From Archangium lipolyticum (lineage in GTDB: Bacteria > Myxococcota > Myxococcia > Myxococcales > Myxococcaceae), in contig NZ_JANKBZ010000053.1 in the NCBI RefSeq assembly GCF_024623785.1, positions 1 to 51,667 on the forward strand: a DNA stretch of 51,667 nt. Reading direction: 5' to 3'. Of this stretch, positions 1 to 8,972 are shown in pieces. The translations under genes were made by a program, and so were the position numbers. The notes beneath the pieces are model-generated. The model saw only the letters and a program-made list of their open reading frames with translations. It did not search any database and had not been told where the DNA came from. The stretch's first letter is position 1. Every line of letters starts with the position of its first letter.

Positions 1-162
1 GCACTCGCCTCCGCTTCGTCGGCTGCTCTTCTGGTGGGCAGCAGGTCGTCTCCAGCATGGTTGCTTGCTGTTACCTACTTTTCCCGTCACCTTATTCCGA
101 CCAACCCTGCCATCGGACCAGTTCGTGAAGAGCGCGCCCGGGAGGTGGTATGCCCCGGCGGC

Positions 163-1245
163 ATGAACACGGACGTGCTGCTGGAGACGCGGGGCCCCCT
201 GGGCCTGGTGACGCTCAACCGCCCGAAGGCGCTCAACGCGCTCGACCTGGGGATGATCCGCGCGCTGCACCCGGCGCTGGAGGCCTGGGCGAAGGAGCCC
301 TCGGTGAAGGCCGTGGTGATTCGTGGCGCTGGTGGCCGCGCGTTCTGCGCTGGCGGTGACGTGCGCGCCGTGGCCGCCTCGCTGGGCTCGCCCGCCCCCG
401 AAGGGCAGGAGCCACTCTCGCGCTCCTTCTTCCGCGAGGAGTACCGGCTCAACCACCTCATCCACCACTACCCCAAGCCGTTCGTCGCGCTCGTGGATGG
501 CATCAGCATGGGTGGAGGGCTCGGGCTGTCCGTGCACGGCTCGCACCGCGTCGTCACCGAGCGGCTCGTGCTCGCCATGCCCGAGACGGCGATTGGACTG
601 TTCCCCGACGTGGGTGGTGGCTGGTTCCTCCCGCGCTTTCCGGGCGAGGCCGGCACGTACCTCGGGCTCACGGGAGTCCGGAGCAATGCCGCGGATGCGA
701 TGTGGCTCGGGTACGGCACGCAGCACGTGACGCACGACAAGCTGGATGCCGTGGTGGACGCGCTCGCGGCGGCGGATTGGAGCGCGGGGGCCGCGCGCGA
801 CGTGGCCACGCGGGTGCTGTCCGGCTTCGCCACCGAGCCCGGGCCCTCGCCGCTGAGCGCGCACCGCGAGACCATCGACCGGTGCTTCTCGAAGGACCGC
901 ATGGAGGACATCCTCGCGGCGCTCGAGGCCGAACACACGCCGTGGGCCGAGGAGACGCGGGCCACGCTGGGGCGCATGTCACCCACGAGCCTGAAGGTGA
1001 CGCTGCGCCAGTTGCGGCTGTGTCGGAGCAGGCCCTACGACGAGGTCGTCACCGTGGAGTACCGGCTGAGCCAGCACTGCACCGCGCTGCCGGACTTCCG
1101 CGAGGGCATCCGCGCCGTGCTCGTGGACAAGGACAACCGCCCGAAGTGGAACCCGCCCACCCTGGCCGAGGCGCGTGAAGCGGACGTGGAGGCGTGCTTC
1201 GCACCACTCGGGGACAGGGACCTGGTGGTGACCGCGTCGCGGTGA
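163..1245 (+). CDS. 3-hydroxyisobutyryl-CoA hydrolase (enoyl-CoA hydratase/isomerase family)
   Basis: This 360-residue protein belongs to the crotonase superfamily and matches the 3-hydroxyisobutyryl-CoA hydrolase branch, which releases CoA from 3-hydroxyisobutyryl-CoA in cytosolic valine breakdown. Visible motifs are GRAFCAGGDVRA (first oxyanion-hole segment), EYRLNHLI, DGISMGGGLGLSVHG (second oxyanion-hole segment) and PETAIGLFPDVGGG with the Glu/Asp pair. The C-terminal segment EGIRAVLVDKDNRPKWNP is characteristic of this subgroup and absent from plain enoyl-CoA hydratases. The frame is open from position 34, but those extra residues do not look like family sequence. I place the start at the ATG at 163, although the nearest GGAGG (141-145) is rather far upstream. 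It appears monocistronic with respect to the toxin gene 33 nt downstream. The 162 bases before it show nothing I can assign. Confidence 0.88.
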   Translation: MNTDVLLETRGPLGLVTLNRPKALNALDLGMIRALHPALEAWAKEPSVKAVVIRGAGGRAFCAGGDVRAVAASLGSPAPEGQEPLSRSFFREEYRLNHLIHHYPKPFVALVDGISMGGGLGLSVHGSHRVVTERLVLAMPETAIGLFPDVGGGWFLPRFPGEAGTYLGLTGVRSNAADAMWLGYGTQHVTHDKLDAVVDALAAADWSAGAARDVATRVLSGFATEPGPSPLSAHRETIDRCFSKDRMEDILAALEAEHTPWAEETRATLGRMSPTSLKVTLRQLRLCRSRPYDEVVTVEYRLSQHCTALPDFREGIRAVLVDKDNRPKWNPPTLAEAREADVEACFAPLGDRDLVVTASR

Positions 1246-1278
1246 GGGACGAACTGGCGCCATGGAGCAGGCCACACC

Positions 1279-2016
1279 ATGAGGAAACCCCGCTTGCCCC
1301 TGTTCCCGCGCTGGCTGAGCCTCGCCGCGCTGTTGCTGTCCGGGTGCGGTACGACGTCTCCGGCCTCACGCGCCTGGGTGGATGCAGCGCAAGACGAGGC
1401 CCGTGAGTGCGACAACCCGGACGCGGACCAGTGCGTCCTCCTGGCTTGCGATGGCGAGCAAGGCGAGTGCGGCATCTTCCGTTGTGCGGACGTGGACCCG
1501 GAGGCGGTGACGCACGCGCCCCTGGCCCACGGCGCGGAACTGGCGCGGGGAGGCTCCTACTCTCGCCCGCCCTTTCGCGCCCCTGGAACCTCTCGCAATT
1601 GGAGGCGCACGGGACTGCGGGACGGTGCACGGCCACGGCTGACGTTCCACTTCCGCTACCGCGAGGGCTTCCTCCCCGCCTTCCCCAGACTCGAAGGCAA
1701 GCTGGTCAAACACCACCTCTTCCCCCAGGCGTCGGACCTCGCGGCATGGTTCGTGCAAAATGGCATCAATCCTCACGAGTGGACGATGGTCATCCCGGAG
1801 CACGTGCACCTGCGCATCCACAGGGGCGGAGGGCGCGGCGGCGCTTGGAATGAGGCCTGGCGCAAGTTTCGGGATGCCAACCTCGAACGCGAGGTTTCAC
1901 CCACGGAGCTCCTGGCCAAGGCCTTCGAGCTGGCCTACCGTTTCGACATCGTCGGGCCCATCGTGCCTTATGGTCACACGCTCGTCCCGCCCGGTCCCCA
2001 GCTGTTCGCCCCATGA
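1279..2016 (+). CDS. SitA-type polymorphic toxin lipoprotein (TIGR02269/DUF2380-like), probable nuclease C-terminus
   Basis: A 245-residue lipoprotein with a signal peptide and lipobox LSGC (acylated Cys23). It is followed by a Cys-rich segment (C44, C52, C57, C64, C69) typical of the myxobacterial TIGR02269 lipoproteins. These are known as SitA toxins, which move between kin cells by outer-membrane exchange. The C-terminal half holds KHHLFPQ (His145-His146), GINPHEWTM, then H175, H177 and H181 before a GG-RGG-WN-W-F pattern. This strongly resembles the AHH-type His-Me-finger (HNH-like) nuclease toxins, so I infer a DNA- or RNA-cutting warhead. A GGAG lies 11 nt before the ATG. The gene sits 25 nt upstream of its presumptive immunity gene in the same direction. 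The family assignment is firm; the nuclease activity and the exact SitA subfamily (probably 5 or 6) are inference. Confidence 0.85.
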   Translation: MRKPRLPLFPRWLSLAALLLSGCGTTSPASRAWVDAAQDEARECDNPDADQCVLLACDGEQGECGIFRCADVDPEAVTHAPLAHGAELARGGSYSRPPFRAPGTSRNWRRTGLRDGARPRLTFHFRYREGFLPAFPRLEGKLVKHHLFPQASDLAAWFVQNGINPHEWTMVIPEHVHLRIHRGGGRGGAWNEAWRKFRDANLEREVSPTELLAKAFELAYRFDIVGPIVPYGHTLVPPGPQLFAP

Positions 2017-2026
2017 GGACTTGTAG

Positions 2027-2767
<741 letters not shown>

Positions 2768-2774
2768 GCAGAGC

Positions 2775-4718
2775 CTATCCCGCTCGAGGTGGAGCTTCGC
2801 GCAGTTCCGTGTCCAGCCGCTCCACCAACGCGCCCCACGCGACTGCATCGCCAAGCCCACCCCGGTAGCGCGCCTCGCGGTAGTGCGCGAGGAACTCGGC
2901 CGCCACGTCCGCCACCGCGTCCCCTCGCGCCGCGCGCAACCGCGACAACAGCTCGTCGTCCGTCTCCGAGGGCGCTGGCACCAGGCCCGCCCTCCGCTTC
3001 AGCGTCCTCAGGTAGCGCGCATAGGCCGCCGCGAGCTTCGCGTCCCGCGTGTCCATCGCCCTCCGCCCGGCCTTCACCCGGCCGCCCGTCCGCCGGCCCC
3101 GCCACCACCGCCACAGTGCCCCCACCGTGAGGAGCGCCCAGAACACCGGCGAGCTTCCCACCGCCCGGAGCTGCTCCATCGGGTGGTAGCGCACCGCCGC
3201 CCCCAGCTTCCGGAAGAAGGTGCCCACCGCGCCCACGATATTTCCGAGCAACCCCGGTGGCCCCTGTGTCAGCCCGAGCGCCTCGTCCCGGCTCCGCCAC
3301 GGCGTCGGGTCGAAGGCCACGAAGCGCCCCTCGTCCGCGAGGTACACCTCCACCCAGGCGTGCGCGTCCCGCTCTCGCACCAGCGTGGCCCCGGTGAGCG
3401 TGTTGCGCTCCTCGGGCGCGAAGCCCCCCACCACCCGCGCCGGCACCCCCTGCGTGCGCAGCAGCGCCGCCATCGCGCTCGCGAAGTACGTGCAGTACGC
3501 CGCGCGCTTCTCCCGCACCAGCACCGCCAGCGGGCTGCCCTCCCCTTTCAGGTTCACGTCCAGCGAGTACTCGAAGTGGTGGTGGAAGTACGCCTCCAGC
3601 GCCTCCGCCTTCTCGCGCGCCGTGCGCGCCTTCCCGGTGAGCGTCTCCGCCAGCGGGCGCAGTTCCACCTTCAGCGCCTCCGGAAGCACGGTGAGCGACT
3701 CCCCGGGCGCGGCCTCCGGCGGCAGGCGCTCCTCCGGGCCCGCACGCAGCACGAGCGCGGTGCCCTCCAGTCCCTCGGCCTTCATCACCCAGCCGCCCTG
3801 CACCTCGGGACGCGCGCCGTCCACCCCGCGCGTTCCCGCCGGGGCCGGCAGCCACGCGCCCAGGGGCGCCAGCACCGTGAGCGCCAGCAAACGCTCCTCC
3901 CCCGCGCCTCCCGAGGGCAGCATCAGCCGCTCCTTCGCCAGCGCCTCCGAGGTCGTCCACCGCTCGCCATCGAACTCGTCGAACACCCGCATGCGCAGCC
4001 GCTCGGGCTTCGCGCCGGACACCACCAGCAGCGCCCGCTCGGAGCCTCGGGGGATGCGGGAGATGGAACGGATGTCCACCTGCGACTGGAACTCCGAGCC
4101 ACCCCCGGAGCCCGTGCCACTCGTCATCCGGTACACCGCCTCCATCAGCACGCCCTCGCTGGCCTCCACGGTGCGCGCCAGCAGCAGCCCCAGCCCCACC
4201 AGCAGCACTGTGAAGACGCCAAAGCCCACCGCGCCCCGGAGACCCGTGCGGAGGAAGCCGCCCTCGACGAAGGCGACCAGCAGCACGCTCAGCACCACCG
4301 CGCCCAGCACCCACGCCATGCCCGGCAGGGCTCGCACCCGCATGCTGAGCGCCACCAGCAGACACGCGTACGTCCACGCGTAGTAGCGGTTACGGCCCAG
4401 CCCGCACAGCACGCACAACCCCACCAGCGCCCCGCACACCGGACCGAAGATGGAGGGCGGGAAGGGCGCCGTCGGCGGCACGCTCACCCCGAGCATCACC
4501 ACACCCACCGCGAAGCCCAGGGCACCCGCGAGCAGCAATCGCGCCGGTGTGTAGTCGAGCCGCACGCCCGCCAGCACCGCCCACAGCATTCCCACCATCG
4601 CGGGCGCGCACACGAGCCACCGGCCATGTGACACCGCGTGCAGCACGAGCGCCGCGAACACCGGCATCAGCTCGATGAGCCGTGCTCCTCGGGAGATGGG
4701 GCCCTGAGGCTCTCTCAT
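2775..4718 (-). CDS. TgpA-like membrane transglutaminase (DUF3488 + transglutaminase core)
   Basis: A 647-residue membrane protein. The N-terminal 180 residues form about six hydrophobic helices (DUF3488/TgpA_N). A periplasmic part follows, with a transglutaminase-like papain fold at about 365-475: Cys409 (AAYCTYFASAMA), His453 (DAHAWVEVYL) and Asp470 (FDPTPW) form a complete triad. A last transmembrane helix lies near 525-540 (FWALLTVGALWRWW), and a cytosolic DUF4129-like tail ends the protein. This is the standard architecture of the protein encoded with MoxR and DUF58 proteins in many bacteria; TgpA is essential in Pseudomonas aeruginosa, with an unknown envelope substrate. Its ATG overlaps the DUF58 gene stop by 4 nt (ATGA), so the two are translationally coupled. 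Confidence 0.88.
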   Translation of the reverse strand: MREPQGPISRGARLIELMPVFAALVLHAVSHGRWLVCAPAMVGMLWAVLAGVRLDYTPARLLLAGALGFAVGVVMLGVSVPPTAPFPPSIFGPVCGALVGLCVLCGLGRNRYYAWTYACLLVALSMRVRALPGMAWVLGAVVLSVLLVAFVEGGFLRTGLRGAVGFGVFTVLLVGLGLLLARTVEASEGVLMEAVYRMTSGTGSGGGSEFQSQVDIRSISRIPRGSERALLVVSGAKPERLRMRVFDEFDGERWTTSEALAKERLMLPSGGAGEERLLALTVLAPLGAWLPAPAGTRGVDGARPEVQGGWVMKAEGLEGTALVLRAGPEERLPPEAAPGESLTVLPEALKVELRPLAETLTGKARTAREKAEALEAYFHHHFEYSLDVNLKGEGSPLAVLVREKRAAYCTYFASAMAALLRTQGVPARVVGGFAPEERNTLTGATLVRERDAHAWVEVYLADEGRFVAFDPTPWRSRDEALGLTQGPPGLLGNIVGAVGTFFRKLGAAVRYHPMEQLRAVGSSPVFWALLTVGALWRWWRGRRTGGRVKAGRRAMDTRDAKLAAAYARYLRTLKRRAGLVPAPSETDDELLSRLRAARGDAVADVAAEFLAHYREARYRGGLGDAVAWGALVERLDTELREAPPRAG

Positions 4719-5926
4719 GACAGCGCCACCACCTCGTCAGGGGCCAGGCCCACGGGCTTGCGGTCCGGCCGCACCGAGAGCACCCGCACCGCCACGCCGT
4801 TCGCCTTGAGCTTCTCCACCAGCGCCGCGCGCGAGGGCTCCCAGTCCATCACCACGAAGATGACGGCGGACAACTGGCTGGACTGGGGCAGCAGCGCCGC
4901 CTCCAGGGCCTCCATGTCCAACTGGTCCCCCGGCTCGAGCGCGGCGAGGATTTCGAGGATGTGCTCGAAGTGCGCGAGCGCCCGGCCCGCCTGGAAGTGG
5001 AACACCTGGGGACCGGCGGCGAACAGGTCGATGATGTACTCCTGCCGCGCGAGCACGTCCGCCATGCCCGCCGCCAGCGAGAGCGCCTGCTCCAGCAGCA
5101 CGTCCTCCTTCGCCGAGCGCGACTGCACGTCGAGCACCAGGGCGAGCCGGACGAAGAACTCCTCCTGGAACTCCTTCACCACCAGCCGGCCGGTGCGCGC
5201 GAAGGAGGGCCAGTGGATGTCCCGGGTGCGGTCCCCCTCGTGCCAGTCGCGGGTGCCGAAGAACTCGGTGGAGTCGCCCACCTGCGAGGCCACCGCGATG
5301 CCTCCAGGCTGGTAGTTGCGCCCGTGAGGAACCTCGAGCGACTCGAGCGGGGTGAAGCGCGGGTACACGAGCAGCCGGTCCTTCACGGACGAGCGCCTCG
5401 GCCACTTCACCAGCGCCGAGGGGAAGAGGCTCGCGGCCTGGAGCGCGCCCACCTGGTAGACGCCCCGGGTGGAGCAGCGCAGGCGCAGGGCGACCTCGGT
5501 GCGCTCTCCGGGCGCGAGCGAGTCGATGACGGGAGGCTCGCCCACGGCGCGGAGCTCGGGGGGCAGGTCGCGCTCCTCCACGGCGATGTGGCGCACGGTG
5601 CGCCGGCCGGTGTTCTCCACGCGCACGCGGTAGGTGAGCGTGTCGCCCGCGGAGACAGGGGGCGGCAGCAGGCGCGTGAGGGAGACACGAGGCCGGAAGG
5701 GCGCGCCCACCACGGTGGCGGCCACCAGCGCGGAGACGGAGAAGGAGAAGAAGAGGATGAGTGGCGCGACGAGCCCGCCGAGCAGCAACAACGCCGAGGC
5801 CAGCGCCGCCCACAGCACCACGCGCCCCACGGGGGTGAGCAGGCCGTTGTACCGGTCCTGGAGGAAACGGATGAACCCGTGCTCCTCGGCCGGCATGAAG
5901 AAGGACCAGCGGCGACGTCGGGCCAT
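4715..5926 (-). CDS. DUF58 domain-containing protein (vWA-like)
   Basis: A 403-residue protein with two hydrophobic helices near residues 33-75 (VVLWAALASALLLLGG and PLILFFSFSVSALVAATVV). A Big-like beta region at about 80-200 follows, then the DUF58 signature EFFGTRDWHEGDRTRDIHW with WPSFARTGRLVVKEFQ, and a von Willebrand A-like region starting at LVLDVQSRSAKED. DUF58 proteins are normally encoded between a MoxR AAA+ ATPase and a transglutaminase protein and are thought to be MoxR partners in maturing envelope or secreted complexes. Here the downstream partner (transglutaminase) overlaps by 4 nt, but the MoxR gene lies 2 kb upstream beyond an inserted LysR/aldo-keto reductase pair. The gene may therefore need its own promoter in the 5927-6074 interval. 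Confidence 0.88.
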   Translation of the reverse strand: MARRRRWSFFMPAEEHGFIRFLQDRYNGLLTPVGRVVLWAALASALLLLGGLVAPLILFFSFSVSALVAATVVGAPFRPRVSLTRLLPPPVSAGDTLTYRVRVENTGRRTVRHIAVEERDLPPELRAVGEPPVIDSLAPGERTEVALRLRCSTRGVYQVGALQAASLFPSALVKWPRRSSVKDRLLVYPRFTPLESLEVPHGRNYQPGGIAVASQVGDSTEFFGTRDWHEGDRTRDIHWPSFARTGRLVVKEFQEEFFVRLALVLDVQSRSAKEDVLLEQALSLAAGMADVLARQEYIIDLFAAGPQVFHFQAGRALAHFEHILEILAALEPGDQLDMEALEAALLPQSSQLSAVIFVVMDWEPSRAALVEKLKANGVAVRVLSVRPDRKPVGLAPDEVVALS

Positions 5927-6074
5927 GCGCGGCGTTTTCCTCGGAGGCCAGGGAGAGGTGGACGAACAGGGGCCGGCTCACATTGGAGCAGACCGCACCG
6001 CTCCGTTCCAGGGACCCCGATGCTACGCCGGGTCCAAGGCCCAGGTGCCGTCCTCCCACCGCTGCAAGGCTTGC

Positions 6075-6974
6075 TCAGGGCTGCATCGATCTGACGAAGT
6101 CAATGAACGCACGCAGCGGCGTCGGGAGGTGGTGACGGCCGGGGTAGTAGAGAAACGGCCCTGGGAAGCTCGGCCACCATGATTCGAGCACGGGTTCAAG
6201 TTCGCCTCGGTCGATGAAGGGACGAAGCCAATCCTCGAAGTCGTAGAGGATCCCGGTGCCAGCCACGGCAGCATCCACTGCGAGGTCGGTGGTCGTGCCA
6301 AGGCCGACAATCAGCGGTCCCTTCGGATCGACGCTGAGAGTCACTCCGTCGCATTCGAACTCCCACGCATGCAGCGGGCCACTGGCGAACCGCCCCCCCA
6401 GGCAAGCATGGTCCATGAGTTCGCGCGGATGTTTGGGGCGCCCACGACGAGCGAGGTAGGCGGGCGAGGCGGCTGCCGCGAATCGCTGGACGCGAGGACC
6501 GATCGGAACCGCCACCATGTCCTGCGCGAGCCGCTCTTCGTAGCGGATGCCCGCGTCATAGCCCTCGGCCACCACGTCGACGAGGCGCTCCTCGGCGATC
6601 ACCTCCAGACAAATGTCGGGGTACTTCGCGAGGAACGGCGGCACGATGCGCGGCAGCACGAGCCGCGCTGCCGCGATCGGTACGTTGAGCCGCAGGCGTC
6701 CCGCGGGTCGGTCGCGGAAGTCGTTGACCACGTCCAACGCCGAGCGCACCTCGCTGAGCGCAGGCGCGAGCCGCTCGAGCAGCCGAGCCCCTGCGTCCGT
6801 CGGCGTCACGCTGCGCGTGGTTCGATGGAGCAACCGAACGCCGAGCCGGGCCTCCAGCCGACGGACAGCGTCTCCCATGCGCGAAGCGCTGCTGCCCGCC
6901 ACGCGAGCAGCGCTGCGGAATCCGCCCTCGCGAGCGACCGTCAAGAATGCCGTGAGATCAGCGAGCTCATCCAT
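6075..6974 (-). CDS. LysR-family transcriptional regulator
   Basis: A 299-residue regulator starting MDELADLTAFLTVAREG, the typical LysR winged-helix N-terminus (residues 1-60). The substrate-binding domain (about 85-290) opens with GRLRLNVPIAAARLVLPRI. The frame extends 13 codons further upstream, but the ATG at 6974 gives the canonical start and length. It is divergent from the aldo-keto reductase at 7078 with a 103-nt shared control region containing a dyad (6977-7008). By the usual LysR rule it should regulate that reductase and itself. The pair lies between moxR and the DUF58 gene, which are normally adjacent, and so looks like an inserted cassette. The ligand is unknown; a carbonyl or vitamin-B6-related effector would be a guess. 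Confidence 0.88.
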   Translation of the reverse strand: MDELADLTAFLTVAREGGFRSAARVAGSSASRMGDAVRRLEARLGVRLLHRTTRSVTPTDAGARLLERLAPALSEVRSALDVVNDFRDRPAGRLRLNVPIAAARLVLPRIVPPFLAKYPDICLEVIAEERLVDVVAEGYDAGIRYEERLAQDMVAVPIGPRVQRFAAAASPAYLARRGRPKHPRELMDHACLGGRFASGPLHAWEFECDGVTLSVDPKGPLIVGLGTTTDLAVDAAVAGTGILYDFEDWLRPFIDRGELEPVLESWWPSFPGPFLYYPGRHHLPTPLRAFIDFVRSMQP

Positions 6975-6976
6975 CA

Positions 6977-7008
6977 CTGTGCGGATTTTCGCACGACCTG
7001 TGCGGATT
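6977..7008. promoter_or_regulatory. Candidate LysR operator in the divergent lysR / aldo-keto reductase promoter
   Basis: The 11-mer CTGTGCGGATT occurs twice, at 6977-6987 and 6998-7008, one period being 21 nt (two helical turns). The first copy is also the left half of a dyad, GTGCG-N6-CGCAC (6979-6994). Such an interrupted dyad between divergent lysR and target gene is the expected arrangement for a LysR regulatory site. This is seen in the sequence; binding is inferred. Confidence 0.45.
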
Positions 7009-7077
7009 GCCACCGATTGTCGTACAGTGCTTGCTTGCGTAGGAGTGGGCCACCTCGATCAACAAAGGAGCTTCGCC

Positions 7078-7950
7078 GTGACCCACAGGCACATCTCAGG
7101 CAGCTATCGCATCGGCACCCACACCGTTCGCCGTGTGGGTTACGGCGCAATGCAGCTCGCAGGCCCCGGCGTCTTCGGCCCGCCCAAGGACCGCAAGGCA
7201 GCGGTCGCCGTGCTGCAAGAGGCCATCGCCCAGGGCGTCGACCATATCGACACCAGTGACATCTACGGCCCCCACGTGACCAACCAGATCATCCGTGAGG
7301 CGCTGCACCCGTATCGCGACGGTCTGCTGATCGCCACGAAGGTTGGCGCGGTGCGCGGTCCCAACGGTTCGTGGGAGCCTGCGTTCTCGACCGCTGACCT
7401 CGAGCGCGCCGTCCACGACAACCTGCGCAATCTCGGGCTCGATGTGCTCGATGTCGTGAACTTCCGTGCGATGTTCAGCGTCGAGGGCCCGGCTGAAGGC
7501 TCGATCGAGGCGCCGCTCACCGCGCTCGCGGAGCTTCAGCAGCGCGGCCTCATCCGCCACATCGGATTGAGCAACGTCACGCCGACGCAGGTCGCCGAGG
7601 GTCGCAAGATCGCCGAGATCGTCTGCGTGCAGAACCACTACAACCTGACGCACCGGCGTGACGACGCCCTGATCGACGAGCTCGCCGCCAGGGGTACGGC
7701 CTACGTGCCGTACTTCCCGCTGGGCGGGTTCACGCCGCTGCAGTCGAGCGCGCTGAACGACGTGGCCGCGCGGCTGGGCGCGACACCCATGCAGGTTGCG
7801 CTGGCCTGGCTCCTGCGCCGGTCCCCCAACGTGCTTCTCATCCCAGGCACGTCGTCGGTCACACACCTCAGGGAGAACCTCGCAAGTGCCGCGCTCACCC
7901 TGAGCGCTGAGGACATGGACACCTTGAACCGTCTTGCCGAGCGGACTTGA
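7078..7950 (+). CDS. Aldo-keto reductase, PdxI/YdbC-like (pyridoxal reductase-type)
   Basis: A 290-residue NADPH-dependent aldo-keto reductase with a TIM-barrel fold. The GTG at 7078 follows AAAGGAG by 7 nt and gives the family's normal N-terminus; the longer upstream frame is not real. Catalytic residues are Asp58 (HIDTSDIYG), Tyr63 and Lys88 (IATKVG). The fourth tetrad position, usually His, is Asn128 (DVVNFRAM), which is normal for this subgroup. The segments YGPHVTNQIIREALHP, HIGLSNVTPTQVAEGR, FPLGGFTPLQSSALNDV and LIPGTSSVTHLREN resemble E. coli YdbC/PdxI (pyridoxine 4-dehydrogenase) very closely as I remember it. The likely reaction is therefore pyridoxal to pyridoxine, but related carbonyl substrates remain possible. 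It is divergent from lysR and converges with moxR. Confidence 0.85.
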   Translation: MTHRHISGSYRIGTHTVRRVGYGAMQLAGPGVFGPPKDRKAAVAVLQEAIAQGVDHIDTSDIYGPHVTNQIIREALHPYRDGLLIATKVGAVRGPNGSWEPAFSTADLERAVHDNLRNLGLDVLDVVNFRAMFSVEGPAEGSIEAPLTALAELQQRGLIRHIGLSNVTPTQVAEGRKIAEIVCVQNHYNLTHRRDDALIDELAARGTAYVPYFPLGGFTPLQSSALNDVAARLGATPMQVALAWLLRRSPNVLLIPGTSSVTHLRENLASAALTLSAEDMDTLNRLAERT

Positions 7951-7968
7951 ATCCCGGGAACCTGGCGT

Positions 7969-8943
7969 TCAGCGCGGCACCGGTACGGAGCCGATGAGGT
8001 CCTTCGTGAGCGCTTGCTTGTCCGCGCCCGCGTAGCGGGCCCGCGTATCCAGCACCAGCCTGTGCGCCAGCACCGACACTCCCAGCGCCTTGAGGTCCTC
8101 CGGCAGCACGTAGTCCCGCCCCTGCATCAGCGCCCTCGCCCTCGCCATCCGCCCGTACACCAGCGCCCCGCGTGTCGACACGCCCAGCCGGATGCTCGGG
8201 TGCCCCCGCGTCGCCTGTACGATCCTCAAGAGGTAGTCCGCCACCGACTCCTCCAGCTTCACCTCCTGCACCTGCCGCTGCAGCTCCGTCACCTCCGCCA
8301 CCGTGCACACCGGCTTCATCCCCTCCAGCGGCGGCGGCCCCGAGCGCGTCATCAGCAACGTCCGCTCCTCGCCCTCCGGCAGGTACCCCAGCGACAGCTG
8401 CACCGCGAACCGGTCCAGTGACGCCTCCGGCAGCGGGTACGTGCCGTGGAACTCCACCGGGTTCTGCGTCGCGATGCACAGGAACGGCGGCGCCAGCACG
8501 TGCGACTGCCCGTCCACCGTCACCTGCCCCTCGCTCAGCGCCTCCAGCAGCGCCGACTGCGTGCGCGGCGAGGCCCGGTTGATCTCATCGGCGATCAACA
8601 CGTTGGCGAACAACGGCCCCTCGCGGAAGCGGAACGTGCCCTCCTGCGGATTGAAGATGGACGAGCCGACGATGTCCGTGGGCAGCAGATCCGGCGTGAA
8701 CTGCACCCGCTTGAAGCTGCCGCCGATGCTCAGCGCCAGCGCCTTCGCCAGCGTCGTCTTCCCCGTGCCCGGCACGTCCTCCAGCAGCACGTGCCCTCCG
8801 GCCGCCACCGAGCACAGCACCAGCTCCAGCGCCTCACGCTTGCCCCGGATGACGCGCTCCAGGTTGTCGGCCAGCCGGGACACCAGCACGCGCACCGGAG
8901 CCGCACGCTCGGTGGTGGACGCCTTCACGGGGAACGATGACAT
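7969..8943 (-). CDS. MoxR-family AAA+ ATPase
   Basis: A 324-residue AAA+ ATPase of the MoxR class. Walker A is EDVPGTGKTTLAK (Lys62), Walker B is VLIADEINRASP (Asp119-Glu120), and sensor 1 is FLCIATQNP. The family signature TYPLPEASLDRF and the C-terminal lid follow. The frame is open 79 codons further, but the ATG at 8943 gives the standard MoxR length and N-terminus. MoxR ATPases act as chaperones in assembling or metallating protein complexes, usually with a DUF58 vWA-like partner. Here the partner genes (DUF58, transglutaminase) are on the same strand 2 kb downstream, interrupted by the LysR/aldo-keto reductase pair. The gene begins 29 nt after the bisphosphate nucleotidase gene, probably in one operon. 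Confidence 0.92.
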   Translation of the reverse strand: MSSFPVKASTTERAAPVRVLVSRLADNLERVIRGKREALELVLCSVAAGGHVLLEDVPGTGKTTLAKALALSIGGSFKRVQFTPDLLPTDIVGSSIFNPQEGTFRFREGPLFANVLIADEINRASPRTQSALLEALSEGQVTVDGQSHVLAPPFLCIATQNPVEFHGTYPLPEASLDRFAVQLSLGYLPEGEERTLLMTRSGPPPLEGMKPVCTVAEVTELQRQVQEVKLEESVADYLLRIVQATRGHPSIRLGVSTRGALVYGRMARARALMQGRDYVLPEDLKALGVSVLAHRLVLDTRARYAGADKQALTKDLIGSVPVPR

Positions 8944-8972
8944 TCTGGACGCGCAGCGTAGCAGGCCGCGCG

